From the NCBI GenBank assembly GCA_011959925.1, contig BLMD01000303.1, positions 1-64,000 on the forward strand: 64,000 nucleotides of DNA, written 5' to 3'. Below are positions 35,199-44,780 of this stretch, in pieces. Below the pieces are notes generated by a model. It was not told where the DNA came from. It was given only the letters and a program-made list of their open reading frames with translations, and made no database searches. Each line of letters starts with the position of its first letter. Positions within the stretch are counted from its first letter, which is position 1. Position numbers and translations under genes: made by a program. The stretch is from Lachnospiraceae bacterium (GTDB lineage Bacteria; Bacillota; Clostridia; Lachnospirales; Lachnospiraceae).

Positions 35199-35786
35199 TT
35201 ATAAACTTCCTTTTGTCGATAAAATTCCGGTAATCCGTTCGTCTGTTTGGCTCGCCTCATCCAAAGCCCTTGCAACGGCTTTAAACATCCCTTCAATTAT
35301 ATGATGATTATTGCTTCCTGACAAGACCTTAATATGAAGATTCATCTTTGCTTTATACGAAACGGCATAAAAAAATTCTTTTACCATCTCCGTTTCCATA
35401 TATCCGACGCGTTCCGCAGTAAAATCCGCATCAAAGGAAAGATACGGCCTGCCGGAAAGATCAACGGCACAGAGCACTAAAGTTTCATCCATCGGCAGGA
35501 TACAGCTTCCGTAGCGGCGGATGCCTTTTTTATCCCCCAACGCTTTTTTAATCGCGGTGCCTAGAACGATTCCGGTATCTTCGATCGTATGGTGTCCGTC
35601 CACCACAAGATCTCCCGCTGCTTTTAATTCCAGGTCAAAAAATCCATGTCTGGCAAACCCGGAAAGCATATGGTCAAAAAAACCGATTCCCGTATCAATC
35701 GAAGAAGTTCCGCTTCCATCCAGTTCCAGTTTTAAAGAAATATCCGTTTCATTCGTCGTTCTTTTTACATTTGCTTCCCTTGCCAT
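35199..35786 (-). CDS. hisB: imidazoleglycerol-phosphate dehydratase HisB
   Basis: A 195-residue monofunctional dehydratase for the sixth step of histidine synthesis. Metal-binding histidine motifs DGHHTIEDTGIVLG and GSNNHHIIEGMFKA and the GFFDHMLSGFARHG segment are present. Its ATG overlaps the hisD stop (TAATG), so it is translationally coupled. It lacks the phosphatase half of the enterobacterial fusion, as expected in Firmicutes. Confidence 0.96.
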   Translation of the reverse strand: MAREANVKRTTNETDISLKLELDGSGTSSIDTGIGFFDHMLSGFARHGFFDLELKAAGDLVVDGHHTIEDTGIVLGTAIKKALGDKKGIRRYGSCILPMDETLVLCAVDLSGRPYLSFDADFTAERVGYMETEMVKEFFYAVSYKAKMNLHIKVLSGSNNHHIIEGMFKAVARALDEASQTDERITGILSTKGSL

Positions 35787-37087
35787 TACGATGACTCCTT
35801 TTCAAATCTGACCCGAATGGAATTTGCATGGGCCGTTAGTTTTTCGCATTCCGCAAACTGTGCAATATCCTGATAAACCGCTTCCAGCGCCTCTTTTGAA
35901 TAGGAAATCACACTGGATTTTTTGATAAAATCATCTACGCCAAGCGGCGAGAAAAATTTTGCCGTTCCATTAGTCGGAAGCACATGGTTCGGTCCGGCAA
36001 AATAATCGCCGAGCGGTTCCGAACTGTACTCTCCGATAAATATCGCTCCGGCATTGCGGATCTTTGTCATCACCTCATAGGCGTTTTCCGTTACGATTTC
36101 CAGATGCTCGGATGCAATATCATTAGCGGCTGCAATCGCTTCTTCCATTGTTTCCGCGATCAGGATATATCCGTAATTCTCCAGCGATTTTGAAATAATT
36201 TCTTTTCTTGAGAGAACCTCTGTAAACCGATCAATCTCTTCCGAAACCTGTTTCGCAAGCGTTTGACTTGTCGTAATTAAAATAGCGGAAGCAAGCTCGT
36301 CATGTTCTGCCTGCGACAGCAGATCTGCCGCCACAAACCGCGGATTTGCCGTTTCATCGGCAAGTACGAGTATTTCGCTTGGTCCCGCGATCGAATCGAT
36401 GCTGACGTAACCGAAGACGGCTTTTTTTGCAAGGGCAACGTAAATATTTCCGGGGCCTACAATTTTATCTGCTTTCGGGATACTCTGTGTTCCGAACGCC
36501 ATGGCGGCAATCGCCTGTGCTCCTCCGACTTTGTAAATTTCGTCCACGCCGGCTTCTTTTGCCGCTACTAAAGTAGAAGCATAGACGCTTCCGTCTGCTT
36601 CCGGAGGCGTTGTCATAATGATACGGTCTACGCCCGCCACTTTTGCCGGAAGGACGTTCATCAAAACAGACGACGGATAAACTGCCTTTCCGCCCGGAAC
36701 ATATACGCCCGCCGTTTGGATCGCCGTTACTTTCTGTCCCAGAAGAATACCGGATTCTTCACTGTCAAACCAACTGTACTGCTTCTGTTTTTCATGGTAG
36801 ATACGGATATTTTCTTTCGCCTTTCGAATCACCGAAAGGAGCTTTTCATCCACTTTTGCATAAGCTTCTTTTATTTCCGCATCGGTTACTTTCACGTTTT
36901 CCGAAGTAATATCGGCTCCGTCAAATTTTTTTGTATAAGAAAAAACAGCCGCATCCTGATCTTTTCTGACCGCCGCAATGATGTCTGCCACGCGGTCCTC
37001 AAATTCCGTATAATGATTTGGGCTTCTCTTTAATAAATCGTTTAAAATATTGTGTTTCGTTTCTTTTGTCAACTGCAATATCCTCAT
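35786..37087 (-). CDS. hisD: histidinol dehydrogenase HisD
   Basis: A 433-residue enzyme for the last two oxidations to histidine. Motifs: VYVPGGKAVYPSSVLMNVLPAKVAG, the zinc and substrate regions VGPGNIYVALAKKAVFG, LSQAEHDELASAILIT, ASEHLEIVTENAY and GPNHVLPTNGTAKF. The ATG at 37087 follows GGGAGG; the longer open frame is not conserved. It is coupled to hisB. Confidence 0.96.
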   Translation of the reverse strand: MRILQLTKETKHNILNDLLKRSPNHYTEFEDRVADIIAAVRKDQDAAVFSYTKKFDGADITSENVKVTDAEIKEAYAKVDEKLLSVIRKAKENIRIYHEKQKQYSWFDSEESGILLGQKVTAIQTAGVYVPGGKAVYPSSVLMNVLPAKVAGVDRIIMTTPPEADGSVYASTLVAAKEAGVDEIYKVGGAQAIAAMAFGTQSIPKADKIVGPGNIYVALAKKAVFGYVSIDSIAGPSEILVLADETANPRFVAADLLSQAEHDELASAILITTSQTLAKQVSEEIDRFTEVLSRKEIISKSLENYGYILIAETMEEAIAAANDIASEHLEIVTENAYEVMTKIRNAGAIFIGEYSSEPLGDYFAGPNHVLPTNGTAKFFSPLGVDDFIKKSSVISYSKEALEAVYQDIAQFAECEKLTAHANSIRVRFEKESS

Positions 37088-37151
37088 GTCATACCTCCCA
37101 TAGACAATCTGTGACGTTATTCTTCCTGGTTCAGAAATTTTTATTTGGATA

Positions 37152-37805
37152 CTAACGATGTTCGACAACCGTCTTTAAATCCGTGATCAGTTTTGCAATA
37201 CGTTCATGTTCCATTTTCATACTGACCTGGTTTACCACCATTCTGGCAGAGAGCGGAGCCACTTCTTCTAAAACCTCCAGCCCGTTTTCCCGCAGGGTAG
37301 AGCCGGTCTCTACGATATCCACGATGACTTCTGAAAGGCCTACGATCGGCGCCAGTTCAATGGAACCGTTTAGTTTGATGATTTCGACGGTCTGGTGTTT
37401 TTTATTGTAAAAATAATCTTTTGCAATTCTTGGATACTTTGTCGCTACCCGGATCAATTCATGATGTTTTAAAAGCTCCTGTGCAGATTTCGGTCCGCAG
37501 ACGCACATCCTGCATACGCCGAACCCCAGATCTAAGACTTCATAAATATTCCTGCCTTCTTCTAAAATCGTATCTTTTCCGACAACGCCGATGTCGGCAG
37601 CGCCATATTCTACATAGGTCGGAACGTCCGGTCCTTTCGAGAGGAAAAATTTTAATTTCAATTCTTCATTGACAAAGATTAACTTTCTGGTTTCCTTATC
37701 TTTCATTTCTTCGCAGGTAATGCCGATTTTTTCAAACGTTGCCAGCGTCTGTTTCGCAAGCCTGCCTTTTCCCAATGCAAATGTCAGATATCTGTGATCG
37801 CTCAT
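37152..37805 (-). CDS. hisG: ATP phosphoribosyltransferase, short form HisG
   Basis: The first enzyme of histidine synthesis. The 217-residue protein has LTFALGKGRLAKQTLATFEKIGI, VEYGAADIGVVGKDTILE and the PRPP-binding DIVETGSTLRENGL. It lacks the C-terminal regulatory domain, so it belongs to the short form that needs HisZ, which is encoded just upstream. ATG at 37805 was chosen by homology and a GGAAAGG site. Confidence 0.95.
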   Translation of the reverse strand: MSDHRYLTFALGKGRLAKQTLATFEKIGITCEEMKDKETRKLIFVNEELKLKFFLSKGPDVPTYVEYGAADIGVVGKDTILEEGRNIYEVLDLGFGVCRMCVCGPKSAQELLKHHELIRVATKYPRIAKDYFYNKKHQTVEIIKLNGSIELAPIVGLSEVIVDIVETGSTLRENGLEVLEEVAPLSARMVVNQVSMKMEHERIAKLITDLKTVVEHR

Positions 37806-38019
37806 ATGGTATTTCCTTTCCTTCATCCCTTGATAATCAGCTGTTTTTAACTTCAAAACCACTGCATAAACAGCCGTATATTTTACAAAAATAAGCAGCA
37901 ACTATACAGCATCTGCATAATCACTGCGTTACTTTTACATTCATTTTAAGAAGACGATTCGTTTAGACGCTTATATTTTATCATATCGTTTTTATAAACT
38001 CAAGAATTCTGCCAAATCC

Positions 38020-39207
38020 CTACTCCAAAAACGTTGTTTTTCTGCGATGGGTCCGTTTTGCATAGGATATATACTCTTCTTTCGTACGGGTAGAATCCCA
38101 TCCGATCAATTCCACGGTTCCTCCCTTTTTCCGAATCTCTTTCGCCATGGTAACGGCATCTAAAAATCGCTCCTTTGTATATACGATTACTTCGCCGTCT
38201 TCCGGAAGAAAAACCGCAATCTTTTGTCTGGCAAGCGACGCCATAAGCTGATCTATAACAACGGCAAACCCGATGGACGCCGCTTGTTTTCCGAAATGAG
38301 AAAGCAGCCTGTCGTACCTTCCGCCTTTTAAAATCGGCTCGCCGCTCCCAAACGTATAACCCGCAAAAATAATACCCGTATAATATCGATAATTGCTCAC
38401 CATACCAAGTTCATACGAAACATATCTGCCGATGCCGTAAGCTTCCAGCACCTTATGCAGTTCTTCCAGACGGACGATTGCCGATAGTATTTTCGGGTAA
38501 TTCACTGCAAGCGACCGTGCCTTTGCCATTTCATCGACGGAAAAATAAAATCCCCCCAGCATCGTAAACAGTTCTCTTAAATTCTCTTCCATTTCCAGGT
38601 GAAATACAGCTTCCTCCACGCCGAAATAGTTTTTATTGGCGATCAGTTCCCGAAGCTCATCGACTGCCTCTTCGCAAAGTCCTGCTGCCTCGATGAGTCC
38701 CGTAAAGAAATCCGAATGCCCTACGCTTAGCTGAAATTCCTTTAAGCCTGCCGCAAAAAGGCTCTCGACTGCCATAGAGATCATTTCCGCATCCGCATAC
38801 ACGGAATTGTCGCCGATCATCTCTGCGCCAAGCTGTGTATTTTCCTTTAACCTTCCCTGGTAACTGGAATTATTGATAAAAGTATTTCCCATATAATACA
38901 GGCGGACCGGCAGCTCTTCTCCTCCGAAATACATTGCCGCAGCCCTGGCCACAGACGGTGTGAGATCCGGACGAAGCACAAGGGTATTTCCCTCTCTGTC
39001 AAAAAATTTATACAAATCCTTTGCAGGCGTCGTACCGATTTCCTTTCCGAAAATATCAAAATATTCAAACGTCGGCGTCTGAATAATCTGATACCCATAT
39101 CCTTCGATCGCCTTTTTTAATTTGTCCTGCAGCATCTGCTTTTTCCTGCATTCATCATTATAAATATCCCTGACACCTTCCGGCGTATGCAATAATTGAT
39201 TTTTCAT
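38020..39207 (-). CDS. hisZ: ATP phosphoribosyltransferase regulatory subunit HisZ
   Basis: A 395-residue class II HisRS-like protein without anticodon-binding function, which forms a complex with short HisG and confers histidine feedback. It has LLHTPEGVRDIYNDE, LVLRPDLTPSVARAAA and KGGRYDRLLSHFGKQAASIGFAV. It heads the cluster behind a promoter; a 214-nt gap with no supported gene follows before hisG. Confidence 0.9.
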   Translation of the reverse strand: MKNQLLHTPEGVRDIYNDECRKKQMLQDKLKKAIEGYGYQIIQTPTFEYFDIFGKEIGTTPAKDLYKFFDREGNTLVLRPDLTPSVARAAAMYFGGEELPVRLYYMGNTFINNSSYQGRLKENTQLGAEMIGDNSVYADAEMISMAVESLFAAGLKEFQLSVGHSDFFTGLIEAAGLCEEAVDELRELIANKNYFGVEEAVFHLEMEENLRELFTMLGGFYFSVDEMAKARSLAVNYPKILSAIVRLEELHKVLEAYGIGRYVSYELGMVSNYRYYTGIIFAGYTFGSGEPILKGGRYDRLLSHFGKQAASIGFAVVIDQLMASLARQKIAVFLPEDGEVIVYTKERFLDAVTMAKEIRKKGGTVELIGWDSTRTKEEYISYAKRTHRRKTTFLE

Positions 39208-39321
39208 CGCTGCTATTCTCCGTTTCTGCTTAAACTACAGCCGCAGCTATAGTTTTCTGAAATCAAACGCGGACAATACCATTCCGCATATTTTTGTACT
39301 CTGTCGCTTTAATGCACTACC

Positions 39322-39350
39322 ATGCTACTATACATTACAGAGAAAGTCAA
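39322..39350 (-). promoter_or_regulatory. hisZ: probable promoter of the his operon
   Basis: TTGACT (39350-39345), 17-base spacer, TAGCAT (39327-39322) on the minus strand, 115 nt before hisZ. The -35 box overlaps the recU stop region. No T-box or histidine-rich leader peptide was seen in the leader. Confidence 0.45.
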
Positions 39351-39880
39351 TCCCTCGTTTTCAAATCTTTGGACAGCCCTTCCAGATAAGGAATTAAAAT
39401 TCCGCCTCTATACTGCAAAAAGAAATCTGGATTTAGTTCTTCATAACGGAAACTTTTGCGCCCGCCCTCTTTCATCCTCTGCCAGAAATGCCAAAGCAGA
39501 GAAAACGTCAGATAGTAAAATTCATCCCGTTTCGTATAAGAAATCAATAGAAACGCAATGCCGCCCTGCTGTTCAAATCGTCTCATAAACTCCACCTGAT
39601 GCGCATGGATATTTGCAAGCGGAAACGTATCCGTATGACATTCTTTTGCGTCAAAGCAGACCGGTATTCCCTGCACTGCGCCGATATAATCCACCGTACT
39701 CTTCTGGTCAAAATAAGCCAGCGTAATATGCCTGCTCGCTTTATCGATCTCAATCGGCGTGATCGGCGTGGGAATTTTCTGGATGAGCGCAAGACCGTTT
39801 TCCAGATATTTTTCATTTGTGCGGTTAATATACTCTTCCAGTGCAGAGCCGCGAAGCCCTCGGCTGTTCCAGGTCGCCAT
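39347..39880 (-). CDS. recU: Holliday junction resolvase RecU
   Basis: A 177-residue nuclease that resolves recombination intermediates. It shows NSRGLRGSALEEYINRTNEKYL, the catalytic core with STVDYIG and FDAKEC, and HAHQVEFMRRFEQQGGIAFLLISY. It is the last gene of the pepD-to-recU run, 3 nt after a pseudouridine synthase. ponA, its common neighbour elsewhere, is not present. Confidence 0.93.
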   Translation of the reverse strand: MATWNSRGLRGSALEEYINRTNEKYLENGLALIQKIPTPITPIEIDKASRHITLAYFDQKSTVDYIGAVQGIPVCFDAKECHTDTFPLANIHAHQVEFMRRFEQQGGIAFLLISYTKRDEFYYLTFSLLWHFWQRMKEGGRKSFRYEELNPDFFLQYRGGILIPYLEGLSKDLKTRD

Positions 39881-39883
39881 CTC

Positions 39884-40846
39884 CTACTCCTTTTTCTGTT
39901 CTCTCCATTCCTTTAACGCCTTTTCAAAGACATGTGGGAGCGGCGCGGTAATCTCCTGCCCGTCTGCAAAACAAATGCGGTGGGCGTGAAGCAGCAGCCT
40001 GCCGCCTCCCTTTTGTTTTTTTGCTCCGTATTTTAAATCTCCGATCACCGGATGCCCGATCGACGCCAGATGCGCCCGGATCTGATGGGTCCGCCCGGTA
40101 ATCAGTTCCACATCCAGATACGCAGCATCGGAAAAAGATTCCATCGGAGTATATTGCGTCTCGATTTTTTTATCTTCTTTCGTACATGGTTCATCTGAAA
40201 TATACACCTGGTTTTTTTCTTCGTCCTTCCGCAGATAACCGCTGATTCTGCAGGCCTCAGTCATCTGTCCTTCTGCCATACAGCGGTAATATTTGCGGAT
40301 CGTCCGGTTTTTTAAACCTTCCGATACTTCCTGCAATCCTTTTAACGTCTTCCCGGCGATTAACACGCCTGAGGTATTCCGGTCCAAGCGGTTGCAGACG
40401 GAAGGACGAAATGTTTTGAGTTCTTCTTTCTGCAGCTTACCGGATGCGAGCAGGTAGGATACGATATACTCGTTCGCGGAAACATCTTCTGCCGACGCTT
40501 TTTGCGAAAGCATCCCCGCAGGTTTATTAATTACTAATATATCGTCGTCTTCGTAGAGAACCGCAAAGGGAAGCGCGTCCAGAGAAATTTCCGGCAATTG
40601 CTGCTCCAGCGCGAGACCGGAAACGGGAGCGGTGAATTTTTCATACGTCTCCTCTGAAAAATAAATCTTTACCGTATCTCCGATCCCAAGCTTTTCCGAA
40701 CCGGACGCTTTTTTCTCATTTAATACAATATTTTTTTTCCGCAGCATTTTATAAATAAAATTTGCCGGCGCGCTGCAGAGATGTTTTTTCAAATATTTAT
40801 CCAGGCGCTGTCCTGCTTCATTTTTTTGAATCTGAAATTCCCGCAT
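39884..40846 (-). CDS. RluC/RluD-family 23S rRNA pseudouridine synthase
   Basis: A 320-residue enzyme converting uridines in rRNA to pseudouridine. N-terminal S4-like RNA-binding region (AGQRLDKYLKKHL to about 70), catalytic Asp in NRLDRNTSGVLIAGKT, and TGRTHQIRAHLASIGHPVIGD. Whether the targets are those of RluC or RluD cannot be told from sequence. Confidence 0.9.
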   Translation of the reverse strand: MREFQIQKNEAGQRLDKYLKKHLCSAPANFIYKMLRKKNIVLNEKKASGSEKLGIGDTVKIYFSEETYEKFTAPVSGLALEQQLPEISLDALPFAVLYEDDDILVINKPAGMLSQKASAEDVSANEYIVSYLLASGKLQKEELKTFRPSVCNRLDRNTSGVLIAGKTLKGLQEVSEGLKNRTIRKYYRCMAEGQMTEACRISGYLRKDEEKNQVYISDEPCTKEDKKIETQYTPMESFSDAAYLDVELITGRTHQIRAHLASIGHPVIGDLKYGAKKQKGGGRLLLHAHRICFADGQEITAPLPHVFEKALKEWREQKKE

Positions 40847-40849
40847 AGA

Positions 40850-42736
40850 TTATCTCCCTGTTTTCTTATGGTGCACATTTCGGATCTTCTTTTTCTTCGG
40901 ATGTTTTGCCAAAGGTTTTTTTGAAGCGAATGACTCGCCTTTTTTTGGACGGATCAGACATTTCTTTTCAAATCCGATCAAATCTTGCCTTCCGGCTTTT
41001 ATCAAAGCTTCTCTTACAAGTTCATAATTCTTTGGATCCCGGTATTGGATCAGCGCGCGCTGCATCGCCTTTTCATGTGGGTTTTTCGCCACATAAACAG
41101 GCTGCATCGTACGGGGATCGAGTCCGGTATAGTACATGCATGTGGATATGGTAGAAGGCGTCGGATAAAAATCCTGTACCTGTTCGGGCATATATGAAAA
41201 ATTCCGCAGAAATTCTGCAAGTTCCACCGCTTCTTTTAAAGAAGATCCCGGATGAGACGACATCAGATACGGCACGAGATACTGTTTTTTCCCGAGAGAT
41301 TCGTTCATGTTTTCATAGGCATGTACAAATTTTTCATAGACTTCTCTGGAAGGCTTGCCCATCTGTCTCAGTACGGCGTTGCTGATATGTTCAGGCGCAA
41401 CTTTCAGCTGCCCGCTGACATGGTGTTCGCACAATTCCCGTAAAAAAGCCCGGTCAGAATCGTATATGAGATAATCATACCGGATGCCGGAACGGATAAA
41501 TACCTTTTTGACTGACGAAAGACCTCGTAACTTCTGTAGCAGCAAACGGTAATCGCTGTGGTCGACGTCCAGATGACTGCAGGGAGACGGAAACAGACAC
41601 TGCCTCTTTTTGCAGACGCCGCCTGTCATCTGCTTTTTGCAGGAAGGCGCCCTGAAATTTGCGGTCGGACCTCCGACATCATGGATGTATCCTTTAAAAT
41701 CCGGCTGTTTTGTCATTTCCTCAGCTTCTTTCAGGATCGACGCATGGCTTCTTGCCTGAATAATCCTGCCCTGATGGAATGTCAATGCGCAAAAACTGCA
41801 CCCTCCAAAACATCCTCTGCTGCTGACCAAGCTGAATTTTACTTCTTCTATTGCCGGAATGCCTCCTTCTGCCTGATAGGACGGATGATACGTCCGCATA
41901 AAAGGAAGCGCGTATACGTCGTCCATCTCCTGCCGGTTCAGCGGTTTTGCCGGGGGATTCTGTACGACATAGAGCGCGCGGTCGTATGTTTCAAACAGCC
42001 TTGTTCCGCTGAAGGGATCTGTATTTTCGTATTGAATCGCAAAACTTTTGGCATACGCCTGTTTCTGGTTTTTTACGTCTTCAAACGAAGGCAGTTCGAT
42101 TGCATCGTAGATGTCTTCCCGTTTTCTTGTTTTATAAACCGTTCCGTCAATAAACGTGATATCCCGGACTGCAATCCCGCTTTCTAACGCTTCCGCGATT
42201 TCAAGGATGCTCCGCTCTCCCATTCCGTAAGAAATCAAATCGGCGCCGGAATCCAATAGAATGGAACGCTTTATCTTATCCGACCAATAGTCATAATGGG
42301 AAAGCCGTCTTAAACTGGCTTCGATTCCGCCTATGATTATGGGCGTGTGCTTATATCTTCTGCGGATCAGATTGCAGTACGCCACCGTAGCGTAATCCGG
42401 ACGCATCCCCATCCTTCCTCCCGGAGAAAACGCGTCCGTTCTGCGTCTTTTTTTGGAGACCGAATAGTGGTTGACCATAGAGTCCATATTTCCCGCTGTC
42501 ACCAAAAAGCCGAGTTTCGGCTCCCCAAATCGGTCTATGCTGTTTTCGTCCCGCCAGTCTGGCTGGGCAATGATGCCGACCGAATAGCCGTGCGCATGCA
42601 GCACTCTGGAAATAATCGCATGGCCAAACGAAGGATGGTCCACATACGCATCCCCGATCACATATACAAAATCCGGTCTTTGGATTCCCTGAGAGATCAG
42701 TTCTTCTTTTGTAATGGGTAAAAATCCTGTATTCAT
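40850..42736 (-). CDS. YgiQ-family radical SAM protein
   Basis: A 628-residue radical SAM protein of unknown reaction. It contains AYVDHPSFGHAIISRVLHAHGYSVGIIAQPDW at the N-terminus, the CFGGCSFCALTFHQGR cluster motif in the centre, LKVAPEHISNAVLRQMGKP, and a basic C-terminal tail (KKPLAKHPKKKKIR) that may bind nucleic acid. It overlaps the HAD gene by 4 nt (ATGA). Confidence 0.9.
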   Translation of the reverse strand: MNTGFLPITKEELISQGIQRPDFVYVIGDAYVDHPSFGHAIISRVLHAHGYSVGIIAQPDWRDENSIDRFGEPKLGFLVTAGNMDSMVNHYSVSKKRRRTDAFSPGGRMGMRPDYATVAYCNLIRRRYKHTPIIIGGIEASLRRLSHYDYWSDKIKRSILLDSGADLISYGMGERSILEIAEALESGIAVRDITFIDGTVYKTRKREDIYDAIELPSFEDVKNQKQAYAKSFAIQYENTDPFSGTRLFETYDRALYVVQNPPAKPLNRQEMDDVYALPFMRTYHPSYQAEGGIPAIEEVKFSLVSSRGCFGGCSFCALTFHQGRIIQARSHASILKEAEEMTKQPDFKGYIHDVGGPTANFRAPSCKKQMTGGVCKKRQCLFPSPCSHLDVDHSDYRLLLQKLRGLSSVKKVFIRSGIRYDYLIYDSDRAFLRELCEHHVSGQLKVAPEHISNAVLRQMGKPSREVYEKFVHAYENMNESLGKKQYLVPYLMSSHPGSSLKEAVELAEFLRNFSYMPEQVQDFYPTPSTISTCMYYTGLDPRTMQPVYVAKNPHEKAMQRALIQYRDPKNYELVREALIKAGRQDLIGFEKKCLIRPKKGESFASKKPLAKHPKKKKIRNVHHKKTGR

Positions 42737-43419
42737 ATCTGTACCAAACGATCCCCCGCCCTATAATAAGAATTATTTTTAATATCGTCGTATGATTCTA
42801 TGTAATAATCGGAAATTTCTTTCTTCTTCTCCCGTTGGGAACGAGAATATGCATCTTCTACGGCGCATACTTTCATTCCGGCATTTTTTCCGGCTTCAAT
42901 TCCTTTTACAATATCCTCAAATACAAGGCATTCTTCCGGTTTTACGCCAAGCTGCCTTGCCGCTTCCAGATAAACGTCCGGCGCCGGTTTTCCCTTCTTC
43001 ACGGAACAGGAAGTGACAATGCAGGACATATAAGAATCAAAGTGATACGCCGCATTGACTGCTTCAATTAATTCTTTTGAATTACTGGTAGCGATGCCGA
43101 GTTTCATGCCCTGTTCCTTTAAACAATCCAAAAACTCCATTACGCCTGGTTTCAGCTTTACTTCGTACCGGTATTTATAATCTGCCATCCGATTCCAGAT
43201 CGCCTTTAATTCTTCCACGGATTCTTCCAGCCGATAATAATCTTTGCAAAATACAGCCGTTTCCGTAAAACTCATTCCTTCGATCTTTTCCTGTAGATCA
43301 TCGTGATATTCGATTCCCCGGGCTGACAAAAATTCGATGTCGATGTCCTTCCAAAGCCCCATAGAATCCACCAATGTCCCGTCCAGATCAAAGATGACGG
43401 CTTTCACCTGTTCTAACAT
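42733..43419 (-). CDS. HAD-superfamily phosphatase, beta-phosphoglucomutase-like
   Basis: A 228-residue HAD hydrolase: nucleophile motif VIFDLDGTLVDSMGLW, threonine/serine motif GIATSNSKEL, lysine motif KKGKPAPDVYLEAARQLGV and acidic motif LVFEDIVKGIEAGKNAGMKVCAV. It belongs to subfamily IA with an alpha-helical cap; substrate unknown. Overlaps the upstream pseudouridine synthase by 7 nt. Confidence 0.88.
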   Translation of the reverse strand: MLEQVKAVIFDLDGTLVDSMGLWKDIDIEFLSARGIEYHDDLQEKIEGMSFTETAVFCKDYYRLEESVEELKAIWNRMADYKYRYEVKLKPGVMEFLDCLKEQGMKLGIATSNSKELIEAVNAAYHFDSYMSCIVTSCSVKKGKPAPDVYLEAARQLGVKPEECLVFEDIVKGIEAGKNAGMKVCAVEDAYSRSQREKKKEISDYYIESYDDIKNNSYYRAGDRLVQI

Positions 43420-44132
43420 CCTGCTTCCTCCTGTGTTTTCAGTGCCTTGATTTCCTCATCCGAAAGCATCCGGTATTCTCCCGGATGCAGGGAAGGATCC
43501 AGCGCTACACTTCCCATCCGGATACGTTTTAATTCCAGCACAGACTGACCCACAGCGGCAAACATCCGCTTGATCTGATGATAACGCCCCTCCGTAACGG
43601 TGACGCGGACATCAAACGGTCCGCCCTGCGGCAGAATTTCAAGCTTTGCGGGCCTGGTTTTGCTCTCGTCCCCAATCTCCAGTCCGGCTGCAAACTTTTC
43701 AACGTCTTCCTTCGTAACGCATCCGCTGATTTTGGCTTCGTATACTTTACTGACATGTTTTGCCGGACTTAACAGATTGTGGGACAGCTCTCCGTCATTT
43801 GTGATCAAAAGCAGCCCTTCTGTATCCAGGTCCAGGCGGCCTACCGGAGATAATCCTCTCCGTCCGCAGTCTATGTAATCCATTACCGTTGGATGCATCG
43901 CGTCCCTGTGCGCCGTCACACAGCCTTTTGGCTTATAAAACATATAGTAAACATATTCCGTATACCGCAGATCTTTTCCGAAACAGCAAATCTTCTGGCG
44001 GTTTGGATCCACCTTAAGATCCGGCGCTGTCTGTACGGCACCGTCCACCGTTACGGCTCCCTGCCGGATAAGCTGTTTTACTTTGTTTCTTGTTCCGATC
44101 TGCATATCTGCCAGAAGCTTATCCAGACGCAT
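43413..44132 (-). CDS. RsuA/RluB-family pseudouridine synthase
   Basis: A 239-residue rRNA pseudouridine synthase with an N-terminal S4 domain (MRLDKLLADMQIGTRNKVKQLI), catalytic GRLDLDTEGLLLITNDGEL and EGRYHQIKRMFAAVGQSVLELKRI. The C-terminal DEEIKALK fits RsuA (16S U516), but RluB/RluF cannot be excluded. ATG at 44132 follows AGGAGAG. Confidence 0.9.
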   Translation of the reverse strand: MRLDKLLADMQIGTRNKVKQLIRQGAVTVDGAVQTAPDLKVDPNRQKICCFGKDLRYTEYVYYMFYKPKGCVTAHRDAMHPTVMDYIDCGRRGLSPVGRLDLDTEGLLLITNDGELSHNLLSPAKHVSKVYEAKISGCVTKEDVEKFAAGLEIGDESKTRPAKLEILPQGGPFDVRVTVTEGRYHQIKRMFAAVGQSVLELKRIRMGSVALDPSLHPGEYRMLSDEEIKALKTQEEAGC

Positions 44133-44142
44133 CGTATCTCTC

Positions 44143-44775
44143 CTATTCAAAACAGAATTTTAATTTATGAGATTCCAGTTCTTTCAAAAAAGGATAGGGA
44201 TTATAGCTCTTTTCCCTGCCGTTTTCATCGTTCAAATAAATCCCAAGATGCAGATGCACAGGGAAATAGCCCGTCGTCCCTTCCGTCTCGCTGTATCCGG
44301 TATCCCCCATAAAACCCAGCAGTTCTCCCGCTTTTACCGCATCGCCGACAGAAAGGCCGGGGGCGTAATCGTTCAAATGGGCGTAATAAAAATAGACGCC
44401 CGAAGGACTGCGTATCCCAATCCGGTAGCCGCCGAGCTTTAACCATCCCATCTGTTCCACATAACCGTCCGAAATACTGACGATCGGATAGTGCCCCCGT
44501 TTATTTACCGCAGCCATAATATCACAGCCTTCATGGGTTCGTTCACCGCCGAAGCTCCTGCTTTCCATCCAGCTGTCGCCAAAGCTGACGCCGTATCCTT
44601 TGGTGTCATAGGAAGATTTCGGGACAGGAAAATATACCATATCGGCTGTTACAGCCGCAAGGACATCTTCTGTTTTTTCCTGCACCAGATTCCACATGGA
44701 ATGAAACAGCCATGCATCCGCAATTACAATACTCAAAAACAGTAAAACAATACAACCGGTCTTTCGTAGTGTCAC
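44143..44775 (-). CDS. membrane-anchored M23 peptidase
   Basis: A 210-residue protein with an N-terminal signal anchor (CIVLLFLSIVIADAWLFHSMW) and a LytM/M23 domain from about 70. Metal ligands are seen in RTHEGCDIMA and in the HLHLGIY motif. M23 enzymes cut peptidoglycan cross-bridges; the SETEGTTGYFP insertion is common in Clostridia. It lies 5 nt after pepD and 10 nt before the RsuA-type gene. Confidence 0.87.
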   Translation of the reverse strand: MTLRKTGCIVLLFLSIVIADAWLFHSMWNLVQEKTEDVLAAVTADMVYFPVPKSSYDTKGYGVSFGDSWMESRSFGGERTHEGCDIMAAVNKRGHYPIVSISDGYVEQMGWLKLGGYRIGIRSPSGVYFYYAHLNDYAPGLSVGDAVKAGELLGFMGDTGYSETEGTTGYFPVHLHLGIYLNDENGREKSYNPYPFLKELESHKLKFCFE

Positions 44776-44780
44776 GTAAA

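Noticed and set aside
41558..42187. A 209-codon plus frame opposite the YgiQ gene
   Set aside because: Antisense to a conserved radical SAM gene, without initiation signal or domain.
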